Shown piece after piece: positions 11,106 through 22,732 of a DNA stretch of 64,000 nucleotides. Under the pieces are notes generated by a model that was not told the DNA's origin, made no database searches, and saw only the letters and a program-made list of their open reading frames with translations. The stretch is from Agapanthus africanus (taxonomy: Eukaryota > Streptophyta > Magnoliopsida > Asparagales > Amaryllidaceae), in NCBI GenBank assembly GCA_030015575.1, contig CM057340.1, positions 754,671,632-754,735,631 on the forward strand. Reading direction: 5' to 3'. How positions within the stretch are numbered: the stretch's first letter is position 1; each line of letters begins with the position of its first letter. The translations under genes and the position numbers were made by a program.

Positions 11106-12594
11106 TGTTCCCGTCCGAACGACGGCCAAGACATGGGCGTCTTTCCTGAGATTCGGGGCAGATGCTATTTGGTTTTCTCCGTCCACATCTCCGAAGATGC
11201 CTAGTTGATTTATGGCACCGTGTATCGGAGGTTTAGACGGATGCGGCCGATATAGCAGACTTCGTCAGATTTCCCCTCGCTGGAGGGGTTTTTGATTATG
11301 GGGACGCTCTTCCCTGCAGGCACAAGCCCCTGCAGTTAATTACGCTACCGCACCGCGGTAGCAATTTTCTCCTTCTCCAGAATTTCACTTCGTGTCGTGG
11401 GTGTTTGTTTTGTTTGTGGTTGCCCGTGGATTGTATACGGAGACTAATTTATGCCGTCGCTCGTAGGACGTGGATTAGTCCAAATCCGTATTTTCTTAGA
11501 TTTGGGTTTGGGGTTTTGGTTTAAGAATACGTTAGCCCTATTTAAGGCTAAGATCAACTTAAACTTTTGTTAAGGATACGTTAGCCTAATCTCCAGACTA
11601 AGATCAACTTAACGGGATCATTTGGATCCGACAAGAGAGCAATTGGCTCTATTGTTTAGTTTAATGACATTGCGGTCGATTTCCAGTTTAGGGACATGGT
11701 GGTCCATCATTCCCATTTGGGGACGAACATTAGTTTAAGGACATTTTGGTCCAACGTTCCCATTTTGGGATGAATATTACTTTAAGGACGTTTCGGTCCA
11801 CGAGTTTAAGGACCCCGCAGTCCGTATCGATGTGTGGTTGTCGAAACCCGTCACCTCTCTGAAGACGTTGAAGGATTACAACGACAAATATCAGAGGAGT
11901 TCGGAGATGTATCCTTGAACCGGGTGTAAATTGATTTAAGAAAGCAGTCGTGCTCAGTCAATGTTAATTTGAGGACTTATGGCCATGATTGGGTTAAGTC
12001 CAGTTGAAAATGTTCAACATTTTATTTATCATTGGCCTATTAGGCCTTTGCTTGGGCTCTGCCCTTTATTAATGCATAGCATTGGGTTTTTAATTAAATG
12101 CACAGCATTTGTTGTGGTCTAACAGACCTCTGTTTGGGCTCTGCCCTTTTTTAATAATGCATTGCATTTTTTATTAGGCCTGTTAGGCCTTTTAATTGGG
12201 CTCTGTCCCTTCTTTAATAATGCAAAGCATTTATTGTTCTGACAGTGCGCCACGTGGCTTGTCAGGCGCTTTGCGCCAGCGCAAGGCGCAAACTCATGTG
12301 GGGGTGACACGTGTCATGCTCTGGCGAGCGCAAGCGCAGTGCGCTGCGCTGTTGCGCTGCTGACACGTGGCTCCGCTCTGGTGACTTGCGCCAAACCAAG
12401 AGAGCAGTGTTCTGTTTTTAGAAGCGCAAGGCGCAACTGTTATGGGGTCGACACGTGGTGCTCTCTGGTGGCTTGCGCCAACCCAAGAGCGCAACAGTGC
12501 AATTTTTTCTAGTGCAGGGCACTGTTCAATATCTTAATCCAATTTTGGATCGAAGAAGAGAATCTTTTAAGATTCCAGAACCAATGGTTCATCA

Positions 12595-12990
12595 AAAGGC
12601 AATGCCTTTATTTAGATCAGAAAGATCTAAATAAGAAGTAAATTACTTCATTTTATTAATATTATCATTTTTTTTATTGAAGATCTTTGATCTTTTCAGA
12701 AGAAAATTCTTCTTTTTCTAAAGGTTTTACCTTTTTCTTTGTTTCTTTCTGAATTCTTCTCAAAGTTCTTAGAAGAGCTCTGTGAATTCTCTGTGTGTTC
12801 AATAATGTCATTTAGACTTGGAGTCTAGGGGGCTTTTTATAGTGCCATTTGATTTGTTAAATCAGTTAAAGAGATCTTTCTCTGGGTGATTTAGGGATTT
12901 TCCCCACCGTTGGATCTTTAATCCAAGGGCTTCTGTTTTACAGAAGATAATATTCTTGTTTTAACAAGATCGGAAAAATATTTCTAGAAT
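12595..12990. repeat. dense train of short hairpins in the A LTR
   Basis: Almost every 15-20 bases hold a different inverted repeat with 5-7-bp arms and a 1-5-base loop. Examples are AAAGGC/GCCTTT, TTAGATC/GATCTAA, GAAGTAA/TTACTTC, AAGATC/GATCTT, AGAAGAA/TTCTTCT, AAAGGT/ACCTTT, AGACT/AGTCT, TTGGAT/ATCCAA, CTTCTGT/ACAGAAG and CTTGTT/AACAAG. The matching tract in the other LTR is about 52245-52680. Confidence 0.8.
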
Positions 12991-13012
12991 TTTAATTCTG
13001 TTTTAGTGCTTG

Positions 13013-13290
13013 CACAGTTGGCGCAAGCGTACCTGCGCTTGACACGTGTCGCGCAGAGCGTAGCGCACCTGCGCTGCCACGTGTCGCGCAACGCAGAGCG
13101 TATCGCAACTGCGCTGCCACGTGTCGCGCAGCGCAACTGCGCTGCCACTTGTCGCGCAGCGCAGAGCGTAACTCAGCTGAAGCGTTGCTTCCTTTATTTT
13201 CATTTTAATAGAGCCTTGCTCTGATTGGGTGCGCTGCCTTGGGCGCTGCGCTGGCGTGTCAGCTTTTGACACGTGGCGCGTTGCGTGCAG
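13013..13290. repeat. GCGC/CACGTG-rich short repeats
   Basis: Repeated phrases such as TGCGCTGCCACGTGTCGCGC with one or two G-box-like CACGTG cores per unit. The tract is very CpG-rich compared with its AT-rich neighbours. The homologous tract in the other LTR is at about 52695-52900 and is shorter by about one unit, which explains part of the LTR length difference. Confidence 0.8.
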
Positions 13291-13367
13291 CGTAAGGAAT
13301 CTGAAGCGTTGCTTCAATTTTTGAATTTTTGAAATTCAAACAGAGCTTTGCTCTGATTGGGGAAACA

Positions 13368-13382
13368 AATGCCCCCCCCACC
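13368..13382 (-). other. element A polypurine tract
   Basis: Directly inside the 3' LTR the minus strand reads GGTGGGGGGGGCATT before the LTR start. This is the purine-rich primer for plus-strand DNA synthesis and sets the minus-strand orientation of element A. Confidence 0.85.
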
Positions 13383-13470
13383 GTTGCGCTCACGTGGCGC
13401 ACACGTGAGTGCAGCGGTGGCAAGATCCTGGCCGTTGGATCAACTGAGGAGTTGAAGGGGCGCAAGCGCC

Positions 13471-13480
13471 TATAAATAAG
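13471..13480 (+). promoter_or_regulatory. TATA box of the antisense PMD gene
   Basis: TATAAATAAG follows a GC-rich stretch and precedes a C/A-rich transcript-start-like region (about 13500). It sits about 770 bp before the ATG at 14241, with a likely 5' UTR intron ending in CTCCGCAG just before the ATG. It suggests the gene has its own promoter pointing against the gag-pol direction. Confidence 0.65.
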
Positions 13481-13499
13481 ACCCTTGGCCCTTCACAGA

Positions 13500-14240
13500 T
13501 CATCATCTTCAAGAATCTTTTTCTCAGAACTTCAAAGCCTTGCTCTTGCTTTCAAGAACTCCAAGAGTTAAACCCTTAAAACTTTTTTTGGTAAATTTTT
13601 TAATTAAATTAAATTAAATTAAAATTAATTTTAATGGACAGAGCCTTGCTCTCATAGATCTTTGATCTAAAGAAAAACCCCTTGGGGCTTCACCAACAGA
13701 GCCTTGCTCTCTTGAATCTGTTTCAAGGTTTCTTAACTCATGAACAGAGCATTGCTCTTTGGCAAAACACAGATCTTTTGATCTAAAAATGAAGAACTCT
13801 TAAGAGTTTTTATGGATCTTTAAGATCCCAAATTTTTTAATTTTTTAAGAATTAATTTTTTGAAGAATTAATTTTCCTTTTGATGGATATTTCCATCATT
13901 ATCACAGAGCTAGGCTCTTTAAGGAATTTTATTCCCTTGAGACCAGAGTTTGACAAGTGTCACTCTGTGACAGAGGTTTGCTCTGAAAGAGAAGATTTTC
14001 TCTTTGTCTTTAGGGATTTCTCATTTAATGAGAGTATTCTTTTGGGGATCTCCTCATTAATTGACAGTTCCATCCAATGATGGGGCTGTTTTATTAACTG
14101 ATGAATTGTCATCTAAATTTTGTGGGTCCCCCTTTGGTCCCCTATCCACTGTGTTGGAATTACAGTGTGGTATAAATTTTAAAATGCTAAGCGTTGGAAT
14201 TACAACACTGACGGCTGATTTTTGTCCCTCCGCAGAAAAC
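13500..14240 (+). other. 5' UTR of the antisense PMD gene, hairpin-rich
   Basis: AT-rich leader packed with short inverted repeats. Examples are AGAGC/GCTCT around CTT or TAG, GGATCTTTAAGATCC, AACTCTTAAGAGTT, ATGGA/TCCAT, GGAAT/ATTCC and CTCATT/AATGAG. Repeated 'cagagccttgctct' phrases occur. A likely intron acceptor (CCTCCGCAG) ends at about 14235. Confidence 0.6.
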
Positions 14241-17200
14241 ATGTCTGCTGACCTGTCATTCCCGTTTGTTCGCTCAGAGGAAGGATTTCCCGAGGCGCCG
14301 GTGAACTGGGAGGTTCTCGCTCTCATTAAGGCTCATGACCCCGAGCACAAGAACCTTCACCTGTGGGGTAGGTGGTATAACGAAATCATCAAGGGTCGCC
14401 GAAGCTTCGGTTCCACGACGCCGACAGAGCCCATCTTGTCGATCCCCTATGCGGATGAACCCCCGGTGAAGTATGCCGTGGAGGTCAAGAACTGGAATTC
14501 GGAGGATCTTCTCCAGCCTTCGATCGCTGCCATTCCCGTGCAGCCGCCGCTGGCCGTGGACATCTTGGGGCGACCCATATGTCAGGGTGATGCATGCCTT
14601 TAGGGACAGGCTTATAATATTGGATTGACCCCGCGACAACCGGCCGGATATCTGTAGTGGGCCAGATATATCCTATCAGCGAAGAGGACGCATCTGATGA
14701 AGATCTGTCTGTACTCTGCAATCTACGTCTCGCTGTTTGAGTACCTCGCTCCTCCAACGTGGTGGGTCAAGGCTTTCATCGAACAATGGAACATCCCTAT
14801 CCACACCTTCCTTATGACGGACAGGGAAGTCTCCATCCCCTTGGAAGAGTTCGCCGAGATCTCGGGCTTGCCGGTGAGGGGGGAGCATTACGAGGAGCTG
14901 CTTCCTCCTGACGAGTACGTCTTCACCACCAAGCCGCTGGTATTTGATTTGACGCCGGAGAATGCTATTCAGCACCAGTTTTCGGGCTTGGTGAAGGTGC
15001 TGAACATATACGAAGGTCTCTATCTGGATTCAGGAGTCCGGGGAGTCAGTTTCGCAGATTTTATCGCCCGCTTCCTTCGACCGGAGATTCTATCGGAGTG
15101 GAGTGAAAAGTTCGCCAAGCTCGATGACCCTTTCGGCTTCGGCTTAGATCGTCGACCAATATCAGAAAACGATCAAAAGGATTTCTATCTCCCCGACACC
15201 GCCATCATGCCCTTATCAAAAATCGCCGCCCCGGGCATTGATGAGGAGACCTTCTTTTTAGGGTTCCTGGGATTATGGCTATGCAGCTTCGCGCTACCCA
15301 TATACCCGCGCTACATGCGGCCGTCCGTTTTCTACCCAGCGCATCGAATGGTGGCTGGCCTGCAGTTGTCAATAGGAATCGCCGGGTTGGCTCACCTATA
15401 TAATGGACTTAGCGTGGCGGCGGACGCTAATGAACCTGAGGTGCAGCCTGCCAATTTCCCGATGCACTACTTCACCTCGTGGATGGAAATGCATGTGCAC
15501 GGGGTGTTCGGCATCCACAAGAGCCCTTCGTTTTTTGAGAGGTGCAGACTCCCAAAAGTCATGCGGCTGATCGATGCCTCGATCGTAAATGTGCCTCCGC
15601 GGGAGGCTAGGGGGTTGCTCCTTCGTCCACACCTGGTCGGAGCGAAGATTTCTTTTATGGATAAAGTCGTGACCATCGGCTCAGAAACCTCCAAGGAGGT
15701 GGTGGCGTTGCGTGACGGCTTCAAGGACGGGGCCTCCGTACTGAAAGCCCGGGAGATTATTCACCTCTACTCCATTAGGTCGGGTTACCTGATGTTCAGG
15801 CAGAACGAGACGGCGCTTTTCATGAGGCATAACCCCCACCGGTTCGCCCACCAATCCAGCTATAACCAGGGGGTCCCACTGGAGGCGTTTTTGGAAGAGC
15901 CCGCGGCCAGCATGGAGGGGATACGGAGCGCGATGCACCATTTTATGCGGCTGAATACGGGCTCCCACTTCTTCATCAGCGAGCCGAGCTGCGTCCCCCG
16001 GGTCCTCCATGCGTACGTGGCTTGGTACGCGCACGCAATGGGTCCAGTTATCCGAGAGGAGATGCGCATGTTGGTTGACCGCAAGGGTGCGCCTCCGGGC
16101 GGCGACCGCAAGGCTCTCCTGAAGCCAAGGACCCCGGTCATTCCTCCACTGAAGGATGCTGGAGCTGGACCACTGCACGTGTTGAGCCCTCCGCAAGGAT
16201 TATCTCGTGCTACTGCGGACGTGCCACCAGTGCCCCGTGCTCCAGTGGAGACGATAAATGTGGTTTCGCCGGAGTCCGGCGTGGGCGCGGATATCGGGAC
16301 CCGCCGCCCTAAGGTGCCTGCAAAGCGCAAGTTGATCTTGGGTGCACGCAGGGCTGGCGGGCAGAAGAGGAAAAAGAAGTCGCTCCTCTCTCTCGATGCT
16401 ATCCTCGGCTTAGAGCCTCAGGCCCCTCTTACCGAAGGTATAAGCGAGTACGGCAGTAATGAGGGCTTCTCGGTAGATCCAGCGGACACCGATCTGGCGG
16501 CCGCCATTGCGGCTTCTGAGCGAATAGCCAGACTCGAAGCGATGTTGGCTAAACTCACTCAGTCAGGTAATCATTAGATGCACTCTTCGTTATTTCATCG
16601 CATTTTTATCATTATCTATGACTAATGCTATTCCCCCTTTTTTGGTTAACAGGTGTCACTAGTGAAGAAGCTATCGCTGCTTCCCTGAAAACCTTCCAGG
16701 AGGAGGAAAGGAAACGCGCTCTATCGGGCGTTGGTACGTCTCGGCTCGCTGAGTCTTTATTTTCTTTCCCCCTTTTTTATAGCCTATCTAATCTTCTCTT
16801 TGTCTCTTTGCAGGGGCCGTGCAAGCCGATGCGGGGATTCTCCCCGGGCCAACTACTGAAGTCCCGGGCTCATCAGGGCCGCTGCGAGGAACCCGACTTG
16901 AGAAACCAATGAGAGATGCCTTGAAGGCTCTAGAGGCAACTCTGAACGCGGATGATGACGCTTCGATGCAGGAAGCTTCGAAGAGGTCCGTCGTGACGGC
17001 CCGGGAGGAGAGGAAACGGTTGAGGCCCGAGGCGAAGGAGCGCAGAGCTGCTTTGGCCGTGGGAGCGGGCCCAAGCGCCGTTCCTTGTGCTGCTACTCCT
17101 TCGGAAGAGTCTCCGGTCGCCCTGTCCACTGCTCATAGGCGGGCGTTGCGTGCAGCTCAGGGGGCTAACGATCAATCCACCTCAGTGTCTTTCAAGACTT

Positions 17201-19049
17201 TGTTGCAAAAGTTGTACAAATATCGGTTCTTATACATCTTATCCTGCAGGGCCGAGTCCAACTGATGGGGCGGCGGAAACCGTCGAGCCTGAGGGGACGA
17301 TGGAAAAGGTGGCAGCCGATCCCAAGGCGACGGTAGGTGGTGTAGCCGTAGTCGCCGGGTCTGAGCTAGTAGCTGACGAAACGGTCATGTCCACTATGCC
17401 CGAGAAGGTGGCCGATACCGAGCCCAGGGTAGAGGCGGATGAAACAGCTGCTACAGCCGGGTCTGGGGCAGCAGCAGATAGAGCGCCTGAGACCGGTGAC
17501 CCCATGGCAACGGTTGACGAGACGGCCGCGACTGCTGAGCCCGAGGGAGTAACGGGTGAGACGGGCATGATTCCTGAGGACGAGCCGTCCGCTCTTTCTC
17601 AAGAGTCTGGCAATGATCCGATCATTGCTCTCCCCGCCTATGGTCCTCCGCCGTCTCCTGGCCTCACGAGCACGACGACGGCCCCCGTAGAGTCCGGTGA
17701 TGAGGCCATGGGAGGTGGACTCATGTCAATGGAGGAGGGAGACGCCTCCGTTTCGGCTGGAGGCTCATCAGGTAAATTTCGGGTTTTCGTCCTTTTTTTT
17801 AATCTTGCAATCCTTCCTAACAGGTTTTATCTTTGTTTTTAACGCAGGTGCGGCCAGTGCCGATGCTCCATTGCTCGAGGGAGCGCCGTCAGCTACTGCC
17901 TTGGCGGTGGCCACCTCTCAGCCTTCTCTCGTACCATCGCAAATGCTGGAAGGTATGTATTCGCGACCCATCAGTTTCATCTCTCGGCCGTATAATTCAT
18001 GTATTGACGTTATGCTATTGCGTCCTTGCAGGAGTGCTTTTTGATCACCTCTACCAGGTGCTGCACCCACACTTCTCCTTCCCATTGGAGCTTGCTTCTT
18101 CTAGCGGCGCTGGTGAGTATGATTTTCAATTAATACCCTTCCTTTTTCAGTAATGGAATTATTTCTGATTCTTTCCTGCCCTGATTGCAGTGTTACAAAT
18201 CGAAGAAGGAGATAAGGGATCGGTTCCGCCACCGGTCCTCCCAGCTTTGCCGCCTGCTGCAGCTGGTATAGTAAACTCCCTCATTGATGACTTTCTTATA
18301 CTTCTTGAATCGTCATCTAATTGTGTTTTGTCTTTTCAGTTGTCGTTCCGGTTCCGGCCCTCTTTGAGCCTCGCATCATAATGCCGGCAGGCCCCTTCTT
18401 GAGACGTCCATCTTTAAAGGGTGCCGCGATGAGCTTGGGCATGCTGAGCGGATACGTCGAAGAGCTTGACGCAGACGCTCCCCCATCTGCCGCAGATTTC
18501 GCTGCGGAGGTTAACCTGATGTTGGCGGCGCTTGTAAATTTTCATAATGAAGGCGTCGTCGAGTCTTGGGTTAATCACTGCAGGGAGATCTAGGCCCGCC
18601 TGCATCAGCTGAAGTCGATGCGTCCTGCCCTTGAGATCTTGGCCGCGAGCACTCAACGGGCGGAATGGATCGAGCAGAGCGCTCCTTATTTCCGCCATCT
18701 CGAACAAGAAGTTGCTTCAAGGCGTAAGGAGCGTGGCGAGACTTCGAGCAAATCTTCCCGACTGCATGCTCAGGTGGAGGCAAACGCTGCACAGCTGAAG
18801 GTTATCTTTGAAGGCCTTCTGCGATACCTCTCCGAAGGGTTAACACTGAGGCAGCAGCTTGACATCGTCGAGCGGGATGCACCTAATCAGGAGGCAGCCC
18901 AGCAGGCAGCTGAGGAGCAACATTCATCCTACCTGCAGTAGCAGGCCTAGGTGGAAGCGGAAGTGGCCTCGGCAGCTACTCAGGAGGAGGCGCTGAAGAA
19001 AGTGCGAGAGCAGCTCGCGGATTTGTTAAAGACACTTCCTTCTCTGTAG
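14241..19049 (+). pseudogene. PMD (aminotransferase-like) gene carried antisense in element A
   Basis: The protein begins MSADLSFPF. The main exon (14241-16566) holds a plant mobile domain: LYSAIYVSLFEYLAPPTWW, then a W/F/G-rich core with FLGFLGLWLCSFALP and RPSVFYPAHRMVAG. An Ala/Thr/Glu/Pro-rich region follows, then a coiled-coil C-terminus (HLEQEVASRRKERGE, EEALKKVREQLADLLK). Plausible GT-AG introns are 16567-16652, 16734-16813, one ending at 17249, 17772-17847, 17953-18031, 18113-18190 and 18266-18339. PMD proteins such as MAIN and MAIL1 affect gene expression and transposon silencing. Others are carried by gypsy and MULE elements. This copy has in-frame TAG codons at 14601, 14655, 18591, 18939 and 18948, so it is broken unless recoded. 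It lies between integrase and the 3' LTR on the strand opposite gag-pol. Confidence 0.8.
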
Positions 19050-19076
19050 ATACTTTTTGTATCATTTGTACTTGTA

Positions 19077-19142
19077 AATAAAAATGTATTTTTTTATTCT
19101 TTAACACAATGTATCTTGTACTCAATCAAGTTTATGAATAAA
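19077..19142 (+). terminator. poly(A) signals of the antisense PMD gene
   Basis: AATAAA occurs at 19077-19082 and again at 19137-19142, within 30-95 bases after the final stop at 19047-19049, in T-rich sequence. This fits a 3' end for the plus-strand PMD transcript. Confidence 0.6.
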
Positions 19143-19229
19143 AGATATACATTCTTTGTAATGTCTTGTGTCATTCCTGCGCTTTCTTCCCCTTTTTTTA
19201 TTATTATCAGCATGCTGCTTTAGTAAACA

Positions 19230-19510
19230 TGGTTGACAGATAATAGAGCGAGCATCCTGTCTTGGCTTCTTCAAGAGATAGTGATGGCTTAGGAGGCAGG
19301 TTCAGATCTACTGCCTAAGACTTTCCAACTCTATGAGCCGTGAGGGTCTCATAGAGAATTTTCTCCCTACGGATCGAGAGGATCTCATAGGTGTATTTTC
19401 TCCTTAGGAATCGTGAGGATTCCTAAGTGCGTTTTCTCTTGAGAGTCGTAAGAATCTCACAAGAGAATTTACTCCCTTACGAGTCGTGAGGACTCGCAAG
19501 TGATGGGTGA
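19230..19510. repeat. hairpin series with constant GTGAG/GTAAG/GAGAG loops
   Basis: Successive inverted repeats share a 5-base loop while the arms change in matched pairs: CTTAGGAATC with GATTCCTAAG, CTTACGAGTC with GACTCGCAAG, CTATGAGCC with GGTCTCATAG. The same series recurs at 21690-22210 in A and at 27880-28070 and 33110-33620 in B. Confidence 0.8.
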
Positions 19511-19779
19511 AGTTACCCTTATCCGCCTTTCACAGGGTCAGGGGTTTGACTCTCGGTCATTGATGTACTGTCGAGTCATGGAGCTGGGAAATTCGCCGCG
19601 GCTCCGCTTCACTGGCGTCGTATATTCTTATAGAGACACTGATTTCTGTGCGGATCAGCACGAATTGAGATGCTCTCGTCAAGGACGCTGATTTCCCTGA
19701 ATCGAGGAGGTTGCCAAGGATACTGATTTCCCTGGGGTTGAGACGAGTCGAGGTATTCCTGCAAAGACACTGGTTTCTC

Positions 19780-20770
19780 TGCGGGTCGACGCGAATCGAG
19801 GTGCTCTCTTTAAGGACACTGGTTTCCCTGAGTCGAAGTATTTTGCCGAGGACACTGGTTTCTTCGAGATTGAAACGAATCGAGGTGTTCCTGCAAAGAC
19901 GCTAATTTCTCTGCGGGTCGACGCGAATCAAGAAGCTCTCATCAAGGACGCCAGTTTTCCTGAATCGAGGTATTTTGTTGAGGACACTGGTTTCCTCGAG
20001 GTTGAAACGAATCGAGGTGTTCCTGCAAAGACGCTAATTTCTCTGCGGGTCGACGCGAATCAAGAAGCTCTCATCAAGGACGCTGGTTTCCCTGAATCGA
20101 GGTATTTTGCCGAGGACACTGGTTTCCTCGAGGTTGAAACGAATCGAGGTGTTCCTGCAAAGACGCTAATTTCTCTGCGGGTCGACGCGAATCAAGAAGC
20201 TCTCATCAAGGACGCTAGTTTCCCTGAATCGAGGTATTTTGCCGAGGACACTGGTTTTCTCGAGATTGAAATGAATCGAGGTGTTCCTGCAAAGACGCTA
20301 ATTTCTCTGCGGGTCAACGCGAATCAAGAAGCTCTCATCAAGGACGTTAGTTTCCCTGAATCGAGGTATTTTGCCGAGGACACTGGTTTCCTCGAGGCTG
20401 AAACAAATCGAGGTGTTCCTGCAAAGACGCTAATCTCTCTGCGGGTCGACGCGAATCAAGAAGCTCTCATCAAGGACGCTAGTTTCCCTGAATCGAGGTA
20501 TTTTGCCGAGGACACTGGTTTTCTCGAGATTGAAAAGAATCGAGGTGTTCCTGCAAAGACGCTAATTTCTCTGCGGGTCGACGCGAATCAAGAAGCTCTC
20601 ATCAAGGACGCTAGTTTCCCTGAATCAAACTATTTTGCCGAGGACACTGATTTCCTCGGAGTTGAAACGAATCGAGGTGTTCCAGCAAAGACGCTAGTTT
20701 TCTCTGCGGGTCGACACGAATCAAGAAGCTCTCATCAAGGACGCTAATTTCCCTGAATCGAGGAGGTTGC
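19780..20770. repeat. 132-bp tandem array in the A 3' UTR
   Basis: The phrase GAATCGAGGTGTTCCTGC or a close variant starts at 19877, 20009, 20141, 20273, 20405, 20537 and 20669, exactly 132 bp apart each time. As 132 is divisible by three, the plus strand stays open through several units (44-residue repeat beginning NRGVPAKTLISLRVDANQEA), but nothing suggests a real protein. Tandem subrepeats in this position, between pol and the 3' LTR, are known from Tat/Ogre elements and can seed satellites. Confidence 0.9.
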
Positions 20771-20789
20771 CAAGGACACTGATTTCCCT

Positions 20790-22215
20790 GGGGTTGAGAT
20801 GATCTCTGGTGGTCTCTCAGGTTTTATATGAGTTACCGTCAAGACCCTGAAGCTAGGAATTTGGCCTTCGCTTCGTTTGCTGTGGTGTGTCTTAATCCTG
20901 TTGGAGAAGGGACGTTGTAGTGATATTTCGTCTGCTGTGTAGAGATGAACGTCGAAGTGGTGATCACTCCACGCTGGGGTGAGATGATCTCTGATTGTCT
21001 TTCGGGCTTTATATGAGTTTCCGTCAAGACTTGGCTCCTGTGTTTGCGCCCCTGGATTGTATACAGGGATTGCTGTGATGGAGCATGGGGAGGGAAGATA
21101 TGTTGCCTTCTGTGTTTGCGCCCCTGGATTGTATACAGGGATTGCTGTGATATCGCCTGTAGGGTAAAAGTTTCACTCATTTTTTATATTATTATTTTAT
21201 TTTCGCGATGCTCTATCATTTCAGCTTTTATATCGCGAAGGTCACGATTGCCCAATCATTTCGGCTATTTTTCGCGGTGCCCAATCATTTCGGCTATTTA
21301 TTTTATTTTCACTCGCTGCTTTTTATTGCGAGCTGCCCAATCATTTCGGCTATTTTGCATGCATACATTTTTACTTGCTGCTTTTTATTGCAAGTTGCCC
21401 CATCATTTCGGCTATTTTGTATGCACGTATGGCTCGCTGATTTTTTTATCGCGAGTGTGGAACTTGGAATCTGGTTCCAATCTCAGCATTAGTATCGCTA
21501 CAACTGGAATACTGCCAGGAGCGAATCATCATTTGCCATGAAAGGACTCGGAATTTGATACTAGTTTAGGCATCAGCATCGCTACAACTGGGATATTGCC
21601 AGGAGCGAATCATCATTTGCCTCTGTCGATGTCGAACAAAGGTGGCTTAGCGAACAGGGTTAGGATACTGTCGACTAAGGCTTTTGACTTCATGAGCCGT
21701 AGGGGTCCCACAAAGGTATTTCTCCCTACAAGTCTTGAGGATCTCGTACGTGTGTTTTCTCCTTAGGGATCGTGAGGATTCCTAAGTGTATGTTCCCCTG
21801 TAAGTCGTAAGGATCTTACAAAAGGGTTTTCTCCTTATAAGTCGAGAGGACTTACAAGGGTCGTTCACCATATGGACATATCCCTAGCCACGGGTGGGAC
21901 TTGGTTACGGAAATGTTTATTCGCGCCCGTGGATTATATACAAGGGTCAGTATTGAGCCACCTATTGGGCAATATCGAAGGTTGTGGGAGTTGCTTAAGA
22001 ACAGGTTAAGGTTTCTGTAACTTAAGACTTTCAAATCCTATAAGCCGTGAGGGTCCCATAAGAGAGTTCTCCTTACGAGTCGTGAGGATCTCGCAAGTGT
22101 ATTTTCTCCTTAGGAATCGTGGGGATCCCTAAGTGTGTTGCTCCCTTGTGAGTCGTAAGGATCTCATGTGGGTGGTTTCTCCTTACAAGGTCGAGAGGAC
22201 CATGTAAGTGTCCTT
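20790..22215. other. element A 3' UTR, repeat-rich
   Basis: No gene is seen. The region has two copies of a phrase containing AAGACCCTGAAGCTAGGAAT or its degenerate form, two copies of CGCCCCTGGATTGTATACAG, and several copies of CAATCATTTCGGCTATTT. A further hairpin series with GTGAG/GTAAG loops follows. It is homologous to 32400-33630 in element B. Confidence 0.7.
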
Positions 22216-22520
22216 TAACGAGGTTGCGCCCTTTCGGGTTTTCACAAACACTCGCCGGTAGCCCTGCTGTTTTTACTCACGGAGCCCTTTCGGGTTTTCA
22301 TCCGTGCCCACTTTGCTTAAGGATATACCGTCTTTTTTTTATTCTTCTTTTTTTTATTCTTTTTATTCTTTTTTCTAACGAGGTCGCGTCCTTTCGGGTT
22401 TTCACAAACACTCGCCGGTAGCCCTGCTGTTTTTACTCACGGAGCCCTTTCGGGTTTTCATCCGTGCCCATTTCGCTTATGGACATACCGTCTTTATTAT
22501 TATATTTTTTTTATTTTTTT
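22216..22520. repeat. ~155-bp direct duplication with CCTTTCGGGTTTTC motifs
   Basis: A block beginning AACGAGGT.GCG.CCTTTCGG and ending TGGACATACCGTC, with a T-rich spacer, occurs twice in tandem. The same double block is at 33630-33920 in element B. Each block contains two CCTTTCGGGTTTTC copies. Confidence 0.85.
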
Positions 22521-22732
22521 TATTCCCTATTTTTATCTCGTCAGCCTGAGGATGCTGCGGTAGTAGTTTAAAGACGTTTCGGTCGTCAGCCAATTTTAGG
22601 ACGTAGTGGTCCGTCATTAGTTTAAGGACGTTTCGGTCCGTTGGCCAGCTACTACTTATAGAGTTTTGGGCTTGGGAAGATAGAGAGCGGACATAGTCGT
22701 CGTCATCTATCATTGACCTAGGCCGTAACTCA

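Larger units (their letters stand above)
11106..13367 (-). repeat. element A, 3' LTR
   Basis: It starts TGTTCCCGTCC and ends TTGGGGAAACA on the plus strand, matching 50763-52982. The first ~550 bp are shared with the LTRs of B and C. The rest is A-specific: GCGCAA-rich repeats, ACACGTGTC/ACACGTGGC boxes and dense short hairpins such as AAAATGTTCAACATTTT (12007-12023), TTAGATC/GATCTAA (12611-12629) and GAAGTAA/TTACTTC (12635-12649). It carries AT-rich and GC-rich blocks in turn. Confidence 0.93.

Noticed and set aside
13003-13465. short ORFs on both strands in the GCGC-rich LTR tract
   Set aside because: They arise from CpG-rich short repeats with few stop codons. No domain is visible.
20271-20747. 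158-codon ORF in element A
   Set aside because: A by-product of the 132-bp array, with no recognisable domain.
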